From: an uncultured Lachnospiraceae bacterium
GTDB taxonomy: Bacteria; Bacillota; Clostridia; Lachnospirales; Lachnospiraceae
Length of the DNA: 33,986 bases
Reading direction: 5' to 3'
NCBI GenBank assembly: GCA_944384105.1
Contig: CALWSC010000037.1
Location: forward strand, 1 to 33,986
The notes below the pieces were generated by a model. That model saw only the letters and a program-made list of their open reading frames with translations. It was not told the DNA's origin and did not search any database. Made by a program: the position numbers and the translations under genes. Shown piece after piece: positions 15,910 through 23,916 of the stretch (positions are counted from its first letter, which is position 1; each line of letters opens with the position of its first letter).

Positions 15910-16956
15910 CTAGCATATTTTTTGACTGCCTGGTTTTGGTTTGATTCCGGAATAGTAAATCTGTGCTGCAGCTGTGAACAAAGCGCTGATCAGCAGCTGA
16001 CTGTAATAACCAAGCCCTCTGGAAAGCACCATCGCCGGCAGAAGGACGTTTTGAAAAACAGGAGCGAAAATATTCATAAACAAGGTTTCACTGATTCCCA
16101 TACCGCCCGGCAGCGGCAGCATATCCACAGAAACAGAGATAACTGCCTGCAGAAAAATTACATCTGCGGGGGATGTCCCATGTCTTTGAAGCGCCAGATA
16201 GACAAACCAGGTAACGGCAAACAGCGCCATTCGCTGCACGAACGTAATAAGCATAACATGAATCAGAACTTTCTTGTGTTCCTTCAGATATGCTGCCGTC
16301 TCCCGGTAGGTCTCCATAGAAGCCTTCAGCTTCTGTCTGCGCTCTTCTTTCCTCTTCATCAGATGTATGCGTTCCAGAATCTCCATTCCCTTCAGCAGCA
16401 TACTCTCCGCCATAACCGGATGAAAAACCAGGATCGTCATAAATCCCACGCAAAATACATTCAGCCCCAGACCCAGGTAGTATACCGGCAGAATATCCTG
16501 CAGATAGCGGTGGAGAAATCCTCTTCCGAACAACAGGATTCCCAGTCCGATCAGGACCAGCACAAGCTTATATGTAATTGTGACCACCATCAGGATCACC
16601 GTTGATACCGGAATTGGTATCTTTTCCTTCTTCATGAAGTAAATCTGCATCGGCTGGCCGCCGCTTGCCGAGGGCGTAATACAGCTGAAAAAAAATCCCA
16701 CGGAAGAGAACAGAAAACAGATCCTCCTTTTCAGACGGATTCCAAACGAGCGCATCATATACCAGATAATAATGGACTCTCCCCAGATAAAAAAGATAAC
16801 CAGACATATCCCGGGAATCAGCCATTCTATTTTGGAATTACGAATAGCTTCTGTCATTGCTCCCAAATCTTCCCCATGAAAAACGCCGTATACCGTCAGC
16901 CCAAACACAAGCAGAAGAAAAATAATGTTAAACAGCGCTTTCTTCTTCGTCTGCAT
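15910..16956 (-). CDS. LPG-synthase-TM / UPF0104 family membrane protein (flippase-like)
   Basis: A 348-residue protein with about eight membrane segments. It matches the membrane part of MprF and the YbhN-like family: SASGGQPMQIYFMKK near residue 97, and LPLPGGMGISE near 285. In MprF this part moves modified phospholipids across the membrane; stand-alone members are presumed lipid flippases or carriers. The soluble aminoacyl-transferase domain of MprF is absent. AGGGAGGTG lies before ATG 16956. The start overlaps the PAP2 gene by 29 bases, and pssA follows after 11 bases, so the three proteins probably act on the same lipid. Confidence 0.88.
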   Translation of the reverse strand: MQTKKKALFNIIFLLLVFGLTVYGVFHGEDLGAMTEAIRNSKIEWLIPGICLVIFFIWGESIIIWYMMRSFGIRLKRRICFLFSSVGFFFSCITPSASGGQPMQIYFMKKEKIPIPVSTVILMVVTITYKLVLVLIGLGILLFGRGFLHRYLQDILPVYYLGLGLNVFCVGFMTILVFHPVMAESMLLKGMEILERIHLMKRKEERRQKLKASMETYRETAAYLKEHKKVLIHVMLITFVQRMALFAVTWFVYLALQRHGTSPADVIFLQAVISVSVDMLPLPGGMGISETLFMNIFAPVFQNVLLPAMVLSRGLGYYSQLLISALFTAAAQIYYSGIKPKPGSQKIC

Positions 16957-17656
16957 AGGACACCTCCCTCATTTTCCCCCGGAAGATCAGACTATTGACT
17001 TTATCCAGAATCTTCTGATAAGCTCCCCACACAGCCGGGCGCTTTCCAATACGCAGGCATAACTCCGCTGTGAGGATGCCGCCTGCCGCATCCGCAATGA
17101 CATGCTGCTTTGTTGTAAGCGTTGAGATACAGATGAGCAGCGCAAAGATACAGGAAAATTTCTGATACCATACGGGAATATCTTTTCTGCCGCGTATTCC
17201 GATATAACAGAACCAACTGACCAGGCAGTGAATGGATGGAAAAAGGTTATCCGCAGCGTCTACAGAATACAGCCATACCATCACCTGATTCCAGAATCCA
17301 TCCGGAACCACTTCCGGCCGCACGTTTGTCGTCGGAAAAGCCAGATAAAAAAACAGACAGATCACCCTGGAGAGAAAGTCCCCCACAAAAAAACGGCAGA
17401 CCTCTTCCTTTTTCTGCCGGGCAATTAGAATATAATTCACGCCCCAGAACAAATAACACCCAAGATAAATGGCTGAAGAAGGCGCAAAAAATGGTATCAG
17501 ATGATCCACAGCCGTCTCGATATTATAATGCTTCCATCCGCCTGCGATTAACCTGGCGCCGGTATATACCGCCGTATTGAACAGCAATGCAAATATCAGC
17601 GGAAAGTAACTGTAACAAGGCACCAATGCCGCCGGTCTTTTTCTTTTCTTATCCAT
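16928..17656 (-). CDS. PAP2-family membrane phosphatase or phosphotransferase
   Basis: A 242-residue membrane protein with about six segments. The acid-phosphatase motifs are present: RP at 113-114, PSIH at 140-143 and STLTTKQHVIAD at 178-189 with His185 and Asp189. The TKQH-xx-AD form and the spacing resemble the inositol-phosphorylceramide-synthase-like branch of PAP2, which can transfer a head group instead of only removing phosphate. I chose ATG 17656 (GGGAG six bases upstream) over an upstream frame extension. It is first in the operon with the flippase-like protein and pssA. Substrates may be phosphatidic acid, prenyl phosphates or phosphatidylglycerol phosphate. Confidence 0.88.
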   Translation of the reverse strand: MDKKRKRPAALVPCYSYFPLIFALLFNTAVYTGARLIAGGWKHYNIETAVDHLIPFFAPSSAIYLGCYLFWGVNYILIARQKKEEVCRFFVGDFLSRVICLFFYLAFPTTNVRPEVVPDGFWNQVMVWLYSVDAADNLFPSIHCLVSWFCYIGIRGRKDIPVWYQKFSCIFALLICISTLTTKQHVIADAAGGILTAELCLRIGKRPAVWGAYQKILDKVNSLIFRGKMREVSYADEEESAV

Positions 17657-17687
17657 CTCGTTCTCCCAAATACAGTCTTGTTTGCGC

Positions 17688-17752
17688 AAAAAAACCCTGA
17701 TCTGCTGCGCCAAACCGTGGTTTTTGATTTGGTTCAGTATATCAGGGGTTTT
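17688..17752 (-). terminator. Large terminator-like hairpin between the decarboxylase remnant and the lipid operon
   Basis: On the minus strand an outer stem (AAAACCCCTGAT with ATCAGGG) and an inner stem (CCAAA with TTTGG) are followed by seven T (17688-17694). It should stop transcripts arriving from the fucosidase side. The lipid operon promoter lies within its upstream half. Confidence 0.65.
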
Positions 17753-17764
17753 CTTTTGTTACAA
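17736..17764 (-). promoter_or_regulatory. Promoter of the PAP2-flippase-pssA operon
   Basis: TTGTAA (17759-17764), 17 bases, TATACT (17736-17741) on the minus strand, with TG one base before the -10 box. The start site would be near 17729, so the new transcript keeps only the right arm of the terminator stem plus the small CCAAA/TTTGG hairpin in its leader. Confidence 0.65.
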
Positions 17765-17839
17765 TAGCTCTGGATACATATTCAAGAAACATTAAGGATT
17801 TCTAAAAAAATTCGTCATTTTTCGCATCCCATGGCCGCA

Positions 17840-18229
17840 TCATGTATAGGATTTTGCCGTTTCAATCAATGTCTTTAAATTCTCATACGGCACGTCAGTC
17901 TGGATTTCCTGGGAAGAACAGGTGATATATCCGCCGTTTCTGCTCATCAGCGCGATCACTTCCCGGGTTTCCCTGCGCACGTCATCCGGTATTCCGTGAG
18001 GCAGTGTTCTCTGGGTAGAGATTCCTCCCCAGAAGGTTATGTTGTCCCCATACGTTTCTTTTAAGAACTTTAAGTCCATACACTCCGGCTGTACCGGATT
18101 TAAAATATCCACACCCAGCTCCACCAGATCCGGCATTACTCTCAGAATCTGTCCGCAGGAATGCACCATCACCTTCTTATGATAGCTTTTCAGCAGTTCC
18201 TGAGAGAACTCCGGAAACAGCCTGTGCAG
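17840..18229 (-). pseudogene. C-terminal remnant of a uroporphyrinogen-decarboxylase-family (MtaA/CmuA-like) gene
   Basis: An open stretch of 129 codons that begins directly after an in-frame TAG (18230-18232) and matches the C-terminal third of this family: the segment around KVMVHSCGQI, then GVDILNPVQPE, TFWGGISTQ and a Gly-rich TIM-barrel end. Full proteins have about 330-380 residues, so over 200 N-terminal residues are missing. The remnant starts 18 bases after the fucosidase stop, with no promoter, which points to a deletion that joined the two. An internal ATG (18172) could give 110 residues, but without the substrate-binding N-terminal half. Relatives in gut Firmicutes often sit next to glycosidase genes. 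Confidence 0.75.
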
Positions 18230-18247
18230 CTATCACTCAGAGGGATT

Positions 18248-19555
18248 TCACACAGCATCCTTCAATGTAATTTCCACAACCGTATCAACCTCATCCGGCA
18301 GATACGGCGTAGAGGAGATATCCACAAACACTACATCCGGATAATTGCTTGCCATCCAGCTGTCGGAAATCTTAAGCTCGCTTCCGTCAGCCAGAAGACG
18401 GACGCTTTTTACCTGATCTCTGGAGATTCCGAACAGCGGAACGCCGCCGATGGAATTTTCCATAACATGGTAATACAGCTTGTTGCCATTTCGGGTAATA
18501 CGTCCATTTTCCGGTTTTGGAAGACTGCTTCCCTTACAGCCATAGATGGAATTTCCGTTTTTACTCATCCATCTTCCGATTTCCTTTAATATCTGCATCG
18601 ATTCCTCAGGAATATTTCCTTTCGCGTCCGGTCCCACATTGAGCAGCATATTTCCGTTCTTGCTGACGCATTCCACCAGCTTTTTGATAATCATGGATGC
18701 AGGCTTAAAGTTTTTATCCTTTGCGCAGTATCCCCAGTTGTCATTCATTGTGATGCAGGCTTCCCATACAAGATCCCTGCCGGACTCGCTCTTTATGCCC
18801 TGAGGCGGGATAATCTGTTCGGGGCTTACAAAGTCTCCGGAATACACGTTTGGATTGTCTGTGGCCAGAGAGCCGAATCCCTCCCCGCTGACCTCCAGAC
18901 GGTTATCAATGATGACATCCGGCTGGTAAGAGCGGATCATATTGACAAGATCCGTGGCGCGCCACGTCTCGCCTCTCATATTATCATAGGAAAAATCAAA
19001 CCACATGACATCCAGTTTTCCATATTGCGTGCACAGCTCTTTCACCTGACCGTGCATATACTCCAGATAGCGGTTAAAGTCCCGCTCCACATCTTTTTCC
19101 GCCTCACAGTTGCGCATGGGGTGGATCCGATCGCCATAATGCGGATAATCCGGATGGTGCCAGTCAATGATGGAATAGTAAAGCCCGACTTTGATTCCCT
19201 CCGCGCGGAAGGCATCCAGATACTCTGCCACCAGATCCCGTTTTGCCTTGGTATTCGTGGCTTTAAAATCCGTCAGCTTGCTGTCGAACAGGCAGAATCC
19301 GTCATGGTGCTTGGCAGTCAGAACCGCGTATTTCATACCTGCCTCTTTCGCAGCCCTGGCCCATTTTTTCGGGTCATAGTCCACCGGGTCAAATTCATCA
19401 AAAAACGGCAGATATTCCTCCTCCGGCATTTCTTCCGTGGAACGCACCCACTCTCCCCTTGCGAGAATGGCGTACAGCCCCCAGTGGATAAACATGCCGA
19501 AACGGGCATCCTGATACCATTCTACTCTCTTGTTGTAAGCTTCTCTGTCAAACAT
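18248..19555 (-). CDS. Alpha-L-fucosidase, GH29 (first copy)
   Basis: A 435-residue retaining glycosidase that removes L-fucose from oligosaccharides. The GH29 barrel is clear: RFGMFIHWG (18-26), LTAKHHDGF (79-87) and the nucleophile Asp187 in LDVMWFDFSY; the substrate-binding region NGNMLLNVGP lies later. A C-terminal beta-sandwich follows (about 350-435). There is no signal peptide, so it acts inside the cell on imported sugars. ATG 19555 has GGGAGGG six bases upstream. It is divergent from an AraC regulator, with overlapping promoters, so regulation by that protein is likely. The acid/base residue varies in this family and was not identified. Confidence 0.93.
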   Translation of the reverse strand: MFDREAYNKRVEWYQDARFGMFIHWGLYAILARGEWVRSTEEMPEEEYLPFFDEFDPVDYDPKKWARAAKEAGMKYAVLTAKHHDGFCLFDSKLTDFKATNTKAKRDLVAEYLDAFRAEGIKVGLYYSIIDWHHPDYPHYGDRIHPMRNCEAEKDVERDFNRYLEYMHGQVKELCTQYGKLDVMWFDFSYDNMRGETWRATDLVNMIRSYQPDVIIDNRLEVSGEGFGSLATDNPNVYSGDFVSPEQIIPPQGIKSESGRDLVWEACITMNDNWGYCAKDKNFKPASMIIKKLVECVSKNGNMLLNVGPDAKGNIPEESMQILKEIGRWMSKNGNSIYGCKGSSLPKPENGRITRNGNKLYYHVMENSIGGVPLFGISRDQVKSVRLLADGSELKISDSWMASNYPDVVFVDISSTPYLPDEVDTVVEITLKDAV

Positions 19556-19573
19556 CGTTTTCCCTCCCTTTAT

Positions 19574-19602
19574 TTGACTTTTTTATAAATCTAGCATATA
19601 AT
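19574..19602 (+). promoter_or_regulatory. Promoter of the divergent AraC gene
   Basis: TTGACT (19574-19579), 17 bases, perfect TATAAT (19597-19602): a near-consensus promoter, overlapped by the GH29 promoter on the opposite strand. Confidence 0.8.
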
Positions 19603-19610
19603 CACTTGAA
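19582..19610 (-). promoter_or_regulatory. Promoter of the GH29 gene
   Basis: TTCAAG (19605-19610), 17 bases, TATAAA (19582-19587) on the minus strand. The weak -35 box fits a promoter that needs an activator. It overlaps the regulator's own promoter on the other strand. Confidence 0.55.
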
Positions 19611-19650
19611 CTGGAATGTATTATTTGTCATAAAATATGGAGATTTTAGG

Positions 19651-20457
19651 ATGGAAATCTTACAAAATTCTTTATTGAACAAGGAACTGAACCGGGTAAA
19701 CATGAATATATTGGAAGTTTCCTTTGCCCGGATAGACAGCGAGTGGAACATGCAGCATGTCATCTCTCCCTTTATTCGGCTTTATTATGCGCAGTCCGGT
19801 GAGGCATGCATTGAGTATAGCGGGAAAACGCTCAGAATGACCGGCGGAAACATTTATCTGATTCCGTCCAACCTGGAATTTTCTTACTGGTGTGACAGTT
19901 CGATGTATAAATTATACGCGCACATCAATCTGCTGGGCTACAATAATTATGATTTGTTATCCAATTATAATGAATGTATTGTACTTGCGGAAAAGCAGAA
20001 AGAAATTGATGCGATTATTCAGCAGTGGCACCAGGGAGATCTTTTAAGTTCCATTTCCATCAAAACCTCCCTGTATCAGGCAGTACTGGAAGCGCTTTTT
20101 CAGGAACATATCTCCCTCGGAGAGATTGAAGAATACAGCGACCTGGTAAAGCGCGCGTTACAAATAATAAAGAGCAGTCCCCATCAGTCCCTGACTGCGC
20201 AGAGACTGGCAGAGCTGCTCTTTGTATCTCCCAGCCAGCTTCAAAAAAAGTTTCGGCAGGAAATGAAGGTATCCCTCGGACAGTATGTGAACGAACAGGT
20301 GATGTTCGCCGCAGTGAATCTGATGCGTTTCCCTGAGAAATCCATAAAGGAAATCAGCGACACTCTTGGATTCTGTGATCAGTTTCACTTTTCCCGCCGG
20401 TTCTGTGAATATTACGGCATGCCGCCCTCTCAGTATCGGAAATCGATACTTTTCTGA
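19651..20457 (+). CDS. AraC family regulator next to the fucosidase
   Basis: A 268-residue regulator. The N-terminal half is a cupin-type domain (HVISPFIRLYYAQSGEACI, then GGNIYLIPSNLEF). The C-terminal domain has two helix-turn-helix motifs, including SLTAQRLAELLFVSPSQLQKKF and the signature ISDTLGFCDQFHFSRRF. I chose ATG 19651 with GGAG eight bases upstream; an upstream TTG (19606) lies inside the promoter region. It probably responds to fucose or a fucosylated sugar and controls the GH29 gene, since the two promoters overlap. Its stop codon lies 10 bases from the convergent peptidase stop. Confidence 0.92.
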   Translation: MEILQNSLLNKELNRVNMNILEVSFARIDSEWNMQHVISPFIRLYYAQSGEACIEYSGKTLRMTGGNIYLIPSNLEFSYWCDSSMYKLYAHINLLGYNNYDLLSNYNECIVLAEKQKEIDAIIQQWHQGDLLSSISIKTSLYQAVLEALFQEHISLGEIEEYSDLVKRALQIIKSSPHQSLTAQRLAELLFVSPSQLQKKFRQEMKVSLGQYVNEQVMFAAVNLMRFPEKSIKEISDTLGFCDQFHFSRRFCEYYGMPPSQYRKSILF

Positions 20458-20474
20458 AATGTAGATTTACATTT
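20457..20474. repeat. Hairpin spanning two convergent stop codons
   Basis: AAATGTA, GATT loop, TACATTT: a 7-bp perfect stem touching both the AraC stop (20455-20457) and the peptidase stop (20467-20469). It is AT-rich with no clear T-run, so at best a weak bidirectional terminator. Confidence 0.5.
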
Positions 20475-21708
20475 GCCCAAAATATTCATCAAGTTTTTTC
20501 TTCATGTCCTCCGGAATTTCCTGTACAAATGGGAATACTTCTGTCTCAGACAGATGTTCGGCTATATAGCCGAGCAGGCGGGCGCTGCGTTCCAGGGACC
20601 AGGGTGAGATGAGTGCCAGCGTGTCGTGGCGGGTGTGCATTCCAAAGCCGTCACGATTGAGTGTCATCGCCGGGATTCCGTTCCATGCGAAGGTATTCGA
20701 ATCACTGCCCCAGATGCCGTTTACAAATCCTGTTCCCATGCCCGCCTCATGCGCAAGCCAGGAGAGCATACTGCAGATCGAGGCATCTCCCGTCAGTCCG
20801 ATGACAGTTCCGCCCACAAGCTGTCCTGCCAGGTCTACGTTCATGTTGAAGCGATGTCTCTTGAGCTCTTCTCTGTGCGCTTCCACATATGCAAGGCTTC
20901 CCTTAAGTCCCTTCTCCTCTGCGCCGAACCAGATGAACTCCAGTGTTCTTCTCGGTCTGTTTGCTGCAAAATAGCGGCACAGCTCCATGATGATCGCTGC
21001 TCCGGCCATGTTATCATACGCGCCCGGTCCTGCCGGTACAGAGTCGAAATGCGCCGTCAGCGTGAGTATCTCCTCTGCACGGTCCGTCCCTTGGATGCGG
21101 ACACGGACATTTCTTGAAGTTCTCGTAACCTTCCTCTGACTAAGCGTGAGTCTGGCGCGGGATGCTCCCTCCTCAACGATTCTGACCGCATCGGTACAGT
21201 GAATGCAGGCGCCCTGGATTGCAGGCTGCTCTACCTTGCGCAGCGTGCAGAGTGCAGGCTTTAAGTCTTCTCCGCTGTCAATCGGGCTTCCGCAGATGGA
21301 CAGAAAGCCTGCTGCGCCGGCTTTCTCCAGCTTTTCATACATGTCTGCTCTCACCGGCGCATTCACCATCACGATTTTCCCTGAAGCGTAGGAGAGGCTG
21401 ATATCATCTCCGTTTTCTGCATAAAGAAACGGCGCCTCAACTCCGCCCTCCGGCGTGCTGCCGCTCCCTAAGTATCCGGTCACAGTATACTCCTTCTGAT
21501 ACGGGCTTGTAACAGCAAATCCCGCTTCCGTAATCTCATATGTATCAAATGTAAATTCTTCTGTCTCCGGTGTCAGTCCAAGGCTTCGGATCTCCTCTGC
21601 AATCCGCTCTGCCGCACGCTGTTCGGCCTCAGTTCCCGCTTCCCGGATATAATCAAAATCCTGCATAAATGCAAGCTGTCTTTTCCCGCTGATCTGTGTA
21701 AAATCCAT
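20467..21708 (-). CDS. M28 family zinc aminopeptidase with inserted PA-like domain
   Basis: A 413-residue metallopeptidase. Zinc and catalytic residues can be placed: His220/Asp222 (TAHFDSV), Asp232 (AYDNMAG), Glu264-Glu265 (FGAEEKG), Asp292 (VDLAG) and His361 (HTRHDT). Residues about 85-200 form the inserted protease-associated domain. There is no signal peptide, so it is a cytoplasmic peptidase, unlike many secreted M28 enzymes. It may trim peptides taken up by the cell. The start is preceded by AAGGGA. It lies 37 bases after the terminator of the DUF1858 gene, on the same strand, with no obvious promoter of its own. Confidence 0.93.
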   Translation of the reverse strand: MDFTQISGKRQLAFMQDFDYIREAGTEAEQRAAERIAEEIRSLGLTPETEEFTFDTYEITEAGFAVTSPYQKEYTVTGYLGSGSTPEGGVEAPFLYAENGDDISLSYASGKIVMVNAPVRADMYEKLEKAGAAGFLSICGSPIDSGEDLKPALCTLRKVEQPAIQGACIHCTDAVRIVEEGASRARLTLSQRKVTRTSRNVRVRIQGTDRAEEILTLTAHFDSVPAGPGAYDNMAGAAIIMELCRYFAANRPRRTLEFIWFGAEEKGLKGSLAYVEAHREELKRHRFNMNVDLAGQLVGGTVIGLTGDASICSMLSWLAHEAGMGTGFVNGIWGSDSNTFAWNGIPAMTLNRDGFGMHTRHDTLALISPWSLERSARLLGYIAEHLSETEVFPFVQEIPEDMKKKLDEYFGQM

Positions 21709-21740
21709 AGAAATTCCCTTCCCGCGGCTTTTTGCCGCTG

Positions 21741-21795
21741 AAAAAGCTGCCGCTCCCCGGATCCGGTTTTACTCCTCGCCGGGGCATACGGCAGC
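21741..21795 (-). terminator. Rho-independent terminator after the DUF1858 gene
   Basis: Minus strand: GCTGCCG with CGGCAGC (21789-21795 and 21746-21752), inner CCCCGG with CCGGGG (21779-21784 and 21755-21760), then five T (21741-21745). A second small hairpin (GCGGC, AAAAA loop, GCCGC) follows before the peptidase start. Confidence 0.8.
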
Positions 21796-21814
21796 CCTCA
21801 TTATCTTCTGATTT

Positions 21815-22015
21815 TTATTTGTCCTTCAGAAAATCATTAATCTGGCTCTCCAGCATATCAATGTCCATTCCGTGAACCATTGCTGCTTCTTCCAGAGACT
21901 CGCCCTGAGCAGACGGGCATCCAATACAGTGCATACCTGCTCTCATCAGGATCGCTGCAATATTTGTATCAATGGCAAGTAACTGTCCAATGGTCATTTT
22001 TCTTGAAATCTGCAT
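21815..22015 (-). CDS. DUF1858 domain protein
   Basis: A 66-residue protein that consists only of the DUF1858 fold, a small helical domain also found fused to redox proteins and to hybrid-cluster-type proteins. The conserved CxxC-like centre is [17 protein letters not shown] (Cys30, Cys33), followed by a helix ending in DFLKDK. GGAGG lies nine bases before the ATG. A near-consensus promoter stands upstream and a strong terminator follows, so it is expressed alone, and probably well. A redox or metal role is likely but unproven. Confidence 0.88.
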   Translation of the reverse strand: MQISRKMTIGQLLAIDTNIAAILMRAGMHCIGCPSAQGESLEEAAMVHGMDIDMLESQINDFLKDK

Positions 22016-22050
22016 GGGTATTTTCCTCCTTCATGTATTATGCATGTATC

Positions 22051-22079
22051 ATTATAATACCTTTCCCCGCTGCGCGCAA
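22051..22079 (-). promoter_or_regulatory. Promoter of the DUF1858 gene
   Basis: TTGCGC (22074-22079), 17 bases, TATAAT (22051-22056) on the minus strand; the start site would be about 30 bases before the ATG. Confidence 0.78.
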
Positions 22080-22097
22080 CATATTCCTTATTCTGTT

Positions 22098-23567
22098 TTA
22101 TATTTCCTTCTCGTCCATCCAGGCGATCGTCTTCCAAATCCTCTGTCCGTTGTTTTTCTGCCGTTTTCCCGGAGTGCTCCTTCCGTTTTCAATACAGCGT
22201 TTCAGTGCAGCGCGCAGATCTCGTGCAATATCCGGATACTGCTCAATGACGTTTACGGTCTCTCCGATATCCTCTGCCAGATTGTAGAGCTGGAAACGCG
22301 GGAGAGACGGATCCTCTTTTCCGGGAACGGGATCGGACCATCCGCCGGAGCCGGGACAAAGTTCTAATTTGAAATTGCCGCGGCGGATAGAGAGCGAACC
22401 GTCGATGCTCTGATGCACCAGATCACTTCGCACCTCCTCTTCACTTCCCTTCCAGATCGGAAGATTGCTGACACTGTCCTCGCCCATGTCATCGGGAAGC
22501 GCTGTCTGCAGAAGCTCTGCCATCGTCGCCATAAAATCCGCCAGACATACAAGCTGTCTGCAGACGCGTCCGCCCGGTATGCCGTTTTTCCACTGTACCA
22601 GCAGCGGGATTCTGTGCCCTCCCTCATAGATATCTGCTTTAGTCCCGCGGAAAATATAGCTTGGATTGTGTCCATTGGCGAGAAGTTCCGGATAATCTAC
22701 CATCGGAGAGCATCCATTGTCAGAAGTGAAAATCAGAATCGTGTCGTCGTACAGCCCCTCCTCCTCGAGCTGCTTCACAACTCTTCCGACCGCATCGTCG
22801 CAGTGCAGGACAAAATCTCCGTACGCATTTGTTCCGGACTTCCCTATAAACTGCTCACCCGGCAGAATCGGCGTATGCGGCGCAGGCATCGGAAAATAGA
22901 TAAAAAACGGTTCAGCTTTATACTCTGTAATCTTCTCACACACGCGTTTTGTCAGCTCGTCGAGCACATGCTCATGGTGAAAACCCGGTGCTGTTGGACC
23001 TTCTCTCCAGAACTTCTTCCCGGTGTTCTTCGTCACGTGATCCGGCAGTTCTGTAAAACGGTCATTCTCAATATAAACATACGGCGGCATGTCAAGCGAT
23101 CCGCTGATTCCAAAGTAATAGTCAAATCCGTTGCTGACCGGGGCGTTCTGTATCACCCCCGCATAATCCACACCCGTACACGCATCAAAATCCGGTTTTT
23201 CACAGAAATCCGGCGTCTTGGAGAAATTCATGCCGAGATGCCACTTACCGATCGCTGCCGTGCGGTACCCCTGGCTCTTAAACAAGTCTGCAACGGTTTT
23301 TCTCCCATCCTCAATCAGCGGTTCCGAATAGCCTCCGATCACACCCGACTTCAGCCGTGATCTCCAGTTATACCGTCCCGTCAGAATTCCATATCTGGAA
23401 GGCGTACACACTGCGGACGTCGCGTGTGCGTCGGTAAATGCGATTCCCTCGCGCGCAATCCGATCCAGATGCGGCGTCGCAAACGGGCAGTTCCCGTTGA
23501 GTGCACTGACGTCTCCGTAGCCCATATCGTCAGCTAAAATATAGATCACATTTGGCTTTTTTCTCAT
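22098..23567 (-). CDS. Sulfatase (arylsulfatase A type), Cys-type
   Basis: A 489-residue enzyme that removes sulfate esters. Metal ligands begin with DD at 13-14. The modification motif CTPSRYGILTGR starts at Cys54, which must be converted to formylglycine by an anaerobic sulfatase-maturating radical-SAM enzyme; no such gene is in the window. Other family marks are IGKWHLG, PHTPILP and TSDNGCSP. There is no signal peptide, so it acts in the cytoplasm. In gut bacteria such enzymes take sulfate off mucin or glycosaminoglycan sugars, which suits the fucosidases nearby. I chose ATG 23567 (AAAGGAG nine bases upstream) over a longer frame. Confidence 0.93.
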   Translation of the reverse strand: MRKKPNVIYILADDMGYGDVSALNGNCPFATPHLDRIAREGIAFTDAHATSAVCTPSRYGILTGRYNWRSRLKSGVIGGYSEPLIEDGRKTVADLFKSQGYRTAAIGKWHLGMNFSKTPDFCEKPDFDACTGVDYAGVIQNAPVSNGFDYYFGISGSLDMPPYVYIENDRFTELPDHVTKNTGKKFWREGPTAPGFHHEHVLDELTKRVCEKITEYKAEPFFIYFPMPAPHTPILPGEQFIGKSGTNAYGDFVLHCDDAVGRVVKQLEEEGLYDDTILIFTSDNGCSPMVDYPELLANGHNPSYIFRGTKADIYEGGHRIPLLVQWKNGIPGGRVCRQLVCLADFMATMAELLQTALPDDMGEDSVSNLPIWKGSEEEVRSDLVHQSIDGSLSIRRGNFKLELCPGSGGWSDPVPGKEDPSLPRFQLYNLAEDIGETVNVIEQYPDIARDLRAALKRCIENGRSTPGKRQKNNGQRIWKTIAWMDEKEI

Positions 23568-23589
23568 ACTGCTTACTCCTTTGCATTTT

Positions 23590-23605
23590 CTTTCCATGAG
23601 GAAAG
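23590..23605 (-). repeat. Short hairpin in the sulfatase leader
   Basis: CTTTCC, a four-base loop and GGAAAG: a perfect 6-bp stem about 25 bases before the sulfatase start codon. It may affect translation; no known riboswitch was recognised. Confidence 0.4.
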
Positions 23606-23628
23606 GCTCCATGTATTCAATTTTATAC

Positions 23629-23657
23629 TTGTATTCTTCATTTGAATATATTAAAAT
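23629..23657 (+). promoter_or_regulatory. Promoter of the ferredoxin gene
   Basis: TTGTAT (23629-23634), 17 bases, TAAAAT (23652-23657). The leader of about 60 bases begins with a hairpin (23660-23685). Confidence 0.6.
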
Positions 23658-23659
23658 GA

Positions 23660-23685
23660 GCGTAGAACCCGAAAAAGGGTTACGC
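23660..23685 (+). other. 5'-leader hairpin of the ferredoxin mRNA
   Basis: GCGT paired with ACGC and AACCC paired with GGGTT around a GAAAAA loop, with a two-base bulge. It would sit at or near the 5' end of the transcript, where such stems protect abundant mRNAs from decay. Confidence 0.5.
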
Positions 23686-23722
23686 CACGCCGAAAGGCAG
23701 ACTAACGAAGGAGGAATGTATT

Positions 23723-23893
23723 ATGGCATATGTAATTTCTGATGAATGCGTAAGCTGCGGAACATGCGAGAGCGAGTGCCCGGTAGAGGCTATCAGCCAG
23801 GGCGAAGAGCATTACGAGATCAACGCTGATCTGTGCGTTGACTGCGGTACCTGTGCAGGTGTATGTCCGACAGAAGCAATCCATGAGGGTTGA
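23723..23893 (+). CDS. 2[4Fe-4S] ferredoxin
   Basis: A 56-residue clostridial-type ferredoxin, the main low-potential electron carrier of anaerobes, used with pyruvate:ferredoxin oxidoreductase, hydrogenase, Rnf and similar enzymes. Both cluster motifs are complete: C9-xx-C12-xx-C15-xxx-C19-P and C38-xx-C41-xx-C44-xxx-C48-P, with cysteines exchanged between the two clusters as usual. AGGAGG lies eight bases before the ATG. A strong terminator follows 23 bases after the stop, so it is monocistronic and probably highly expressed. Confidence 0.97.
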   Translation: MAYVISDECVSCGTCESECPVEAISQGEEHYEINADLCVDCGTCAGVCPTEAIHEG

Positions 23894-23916
23894 TTCGTCC
23901 CATAAGACGAGGAAAA

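Noticed and set aside
21741-21795. Riboswitch in front of the M28 peptidase gene
   Set aside because: The stems and T-run fit a plain terminator of the preceding DUF1858 gene; no conserved riboswitch core was recognised.
22413-23360. 315-codon plus-strand open frame
   Set aside because: It is antisense to the sulfatase gene, is rich in Arg, His and Ile, and has no start signal.
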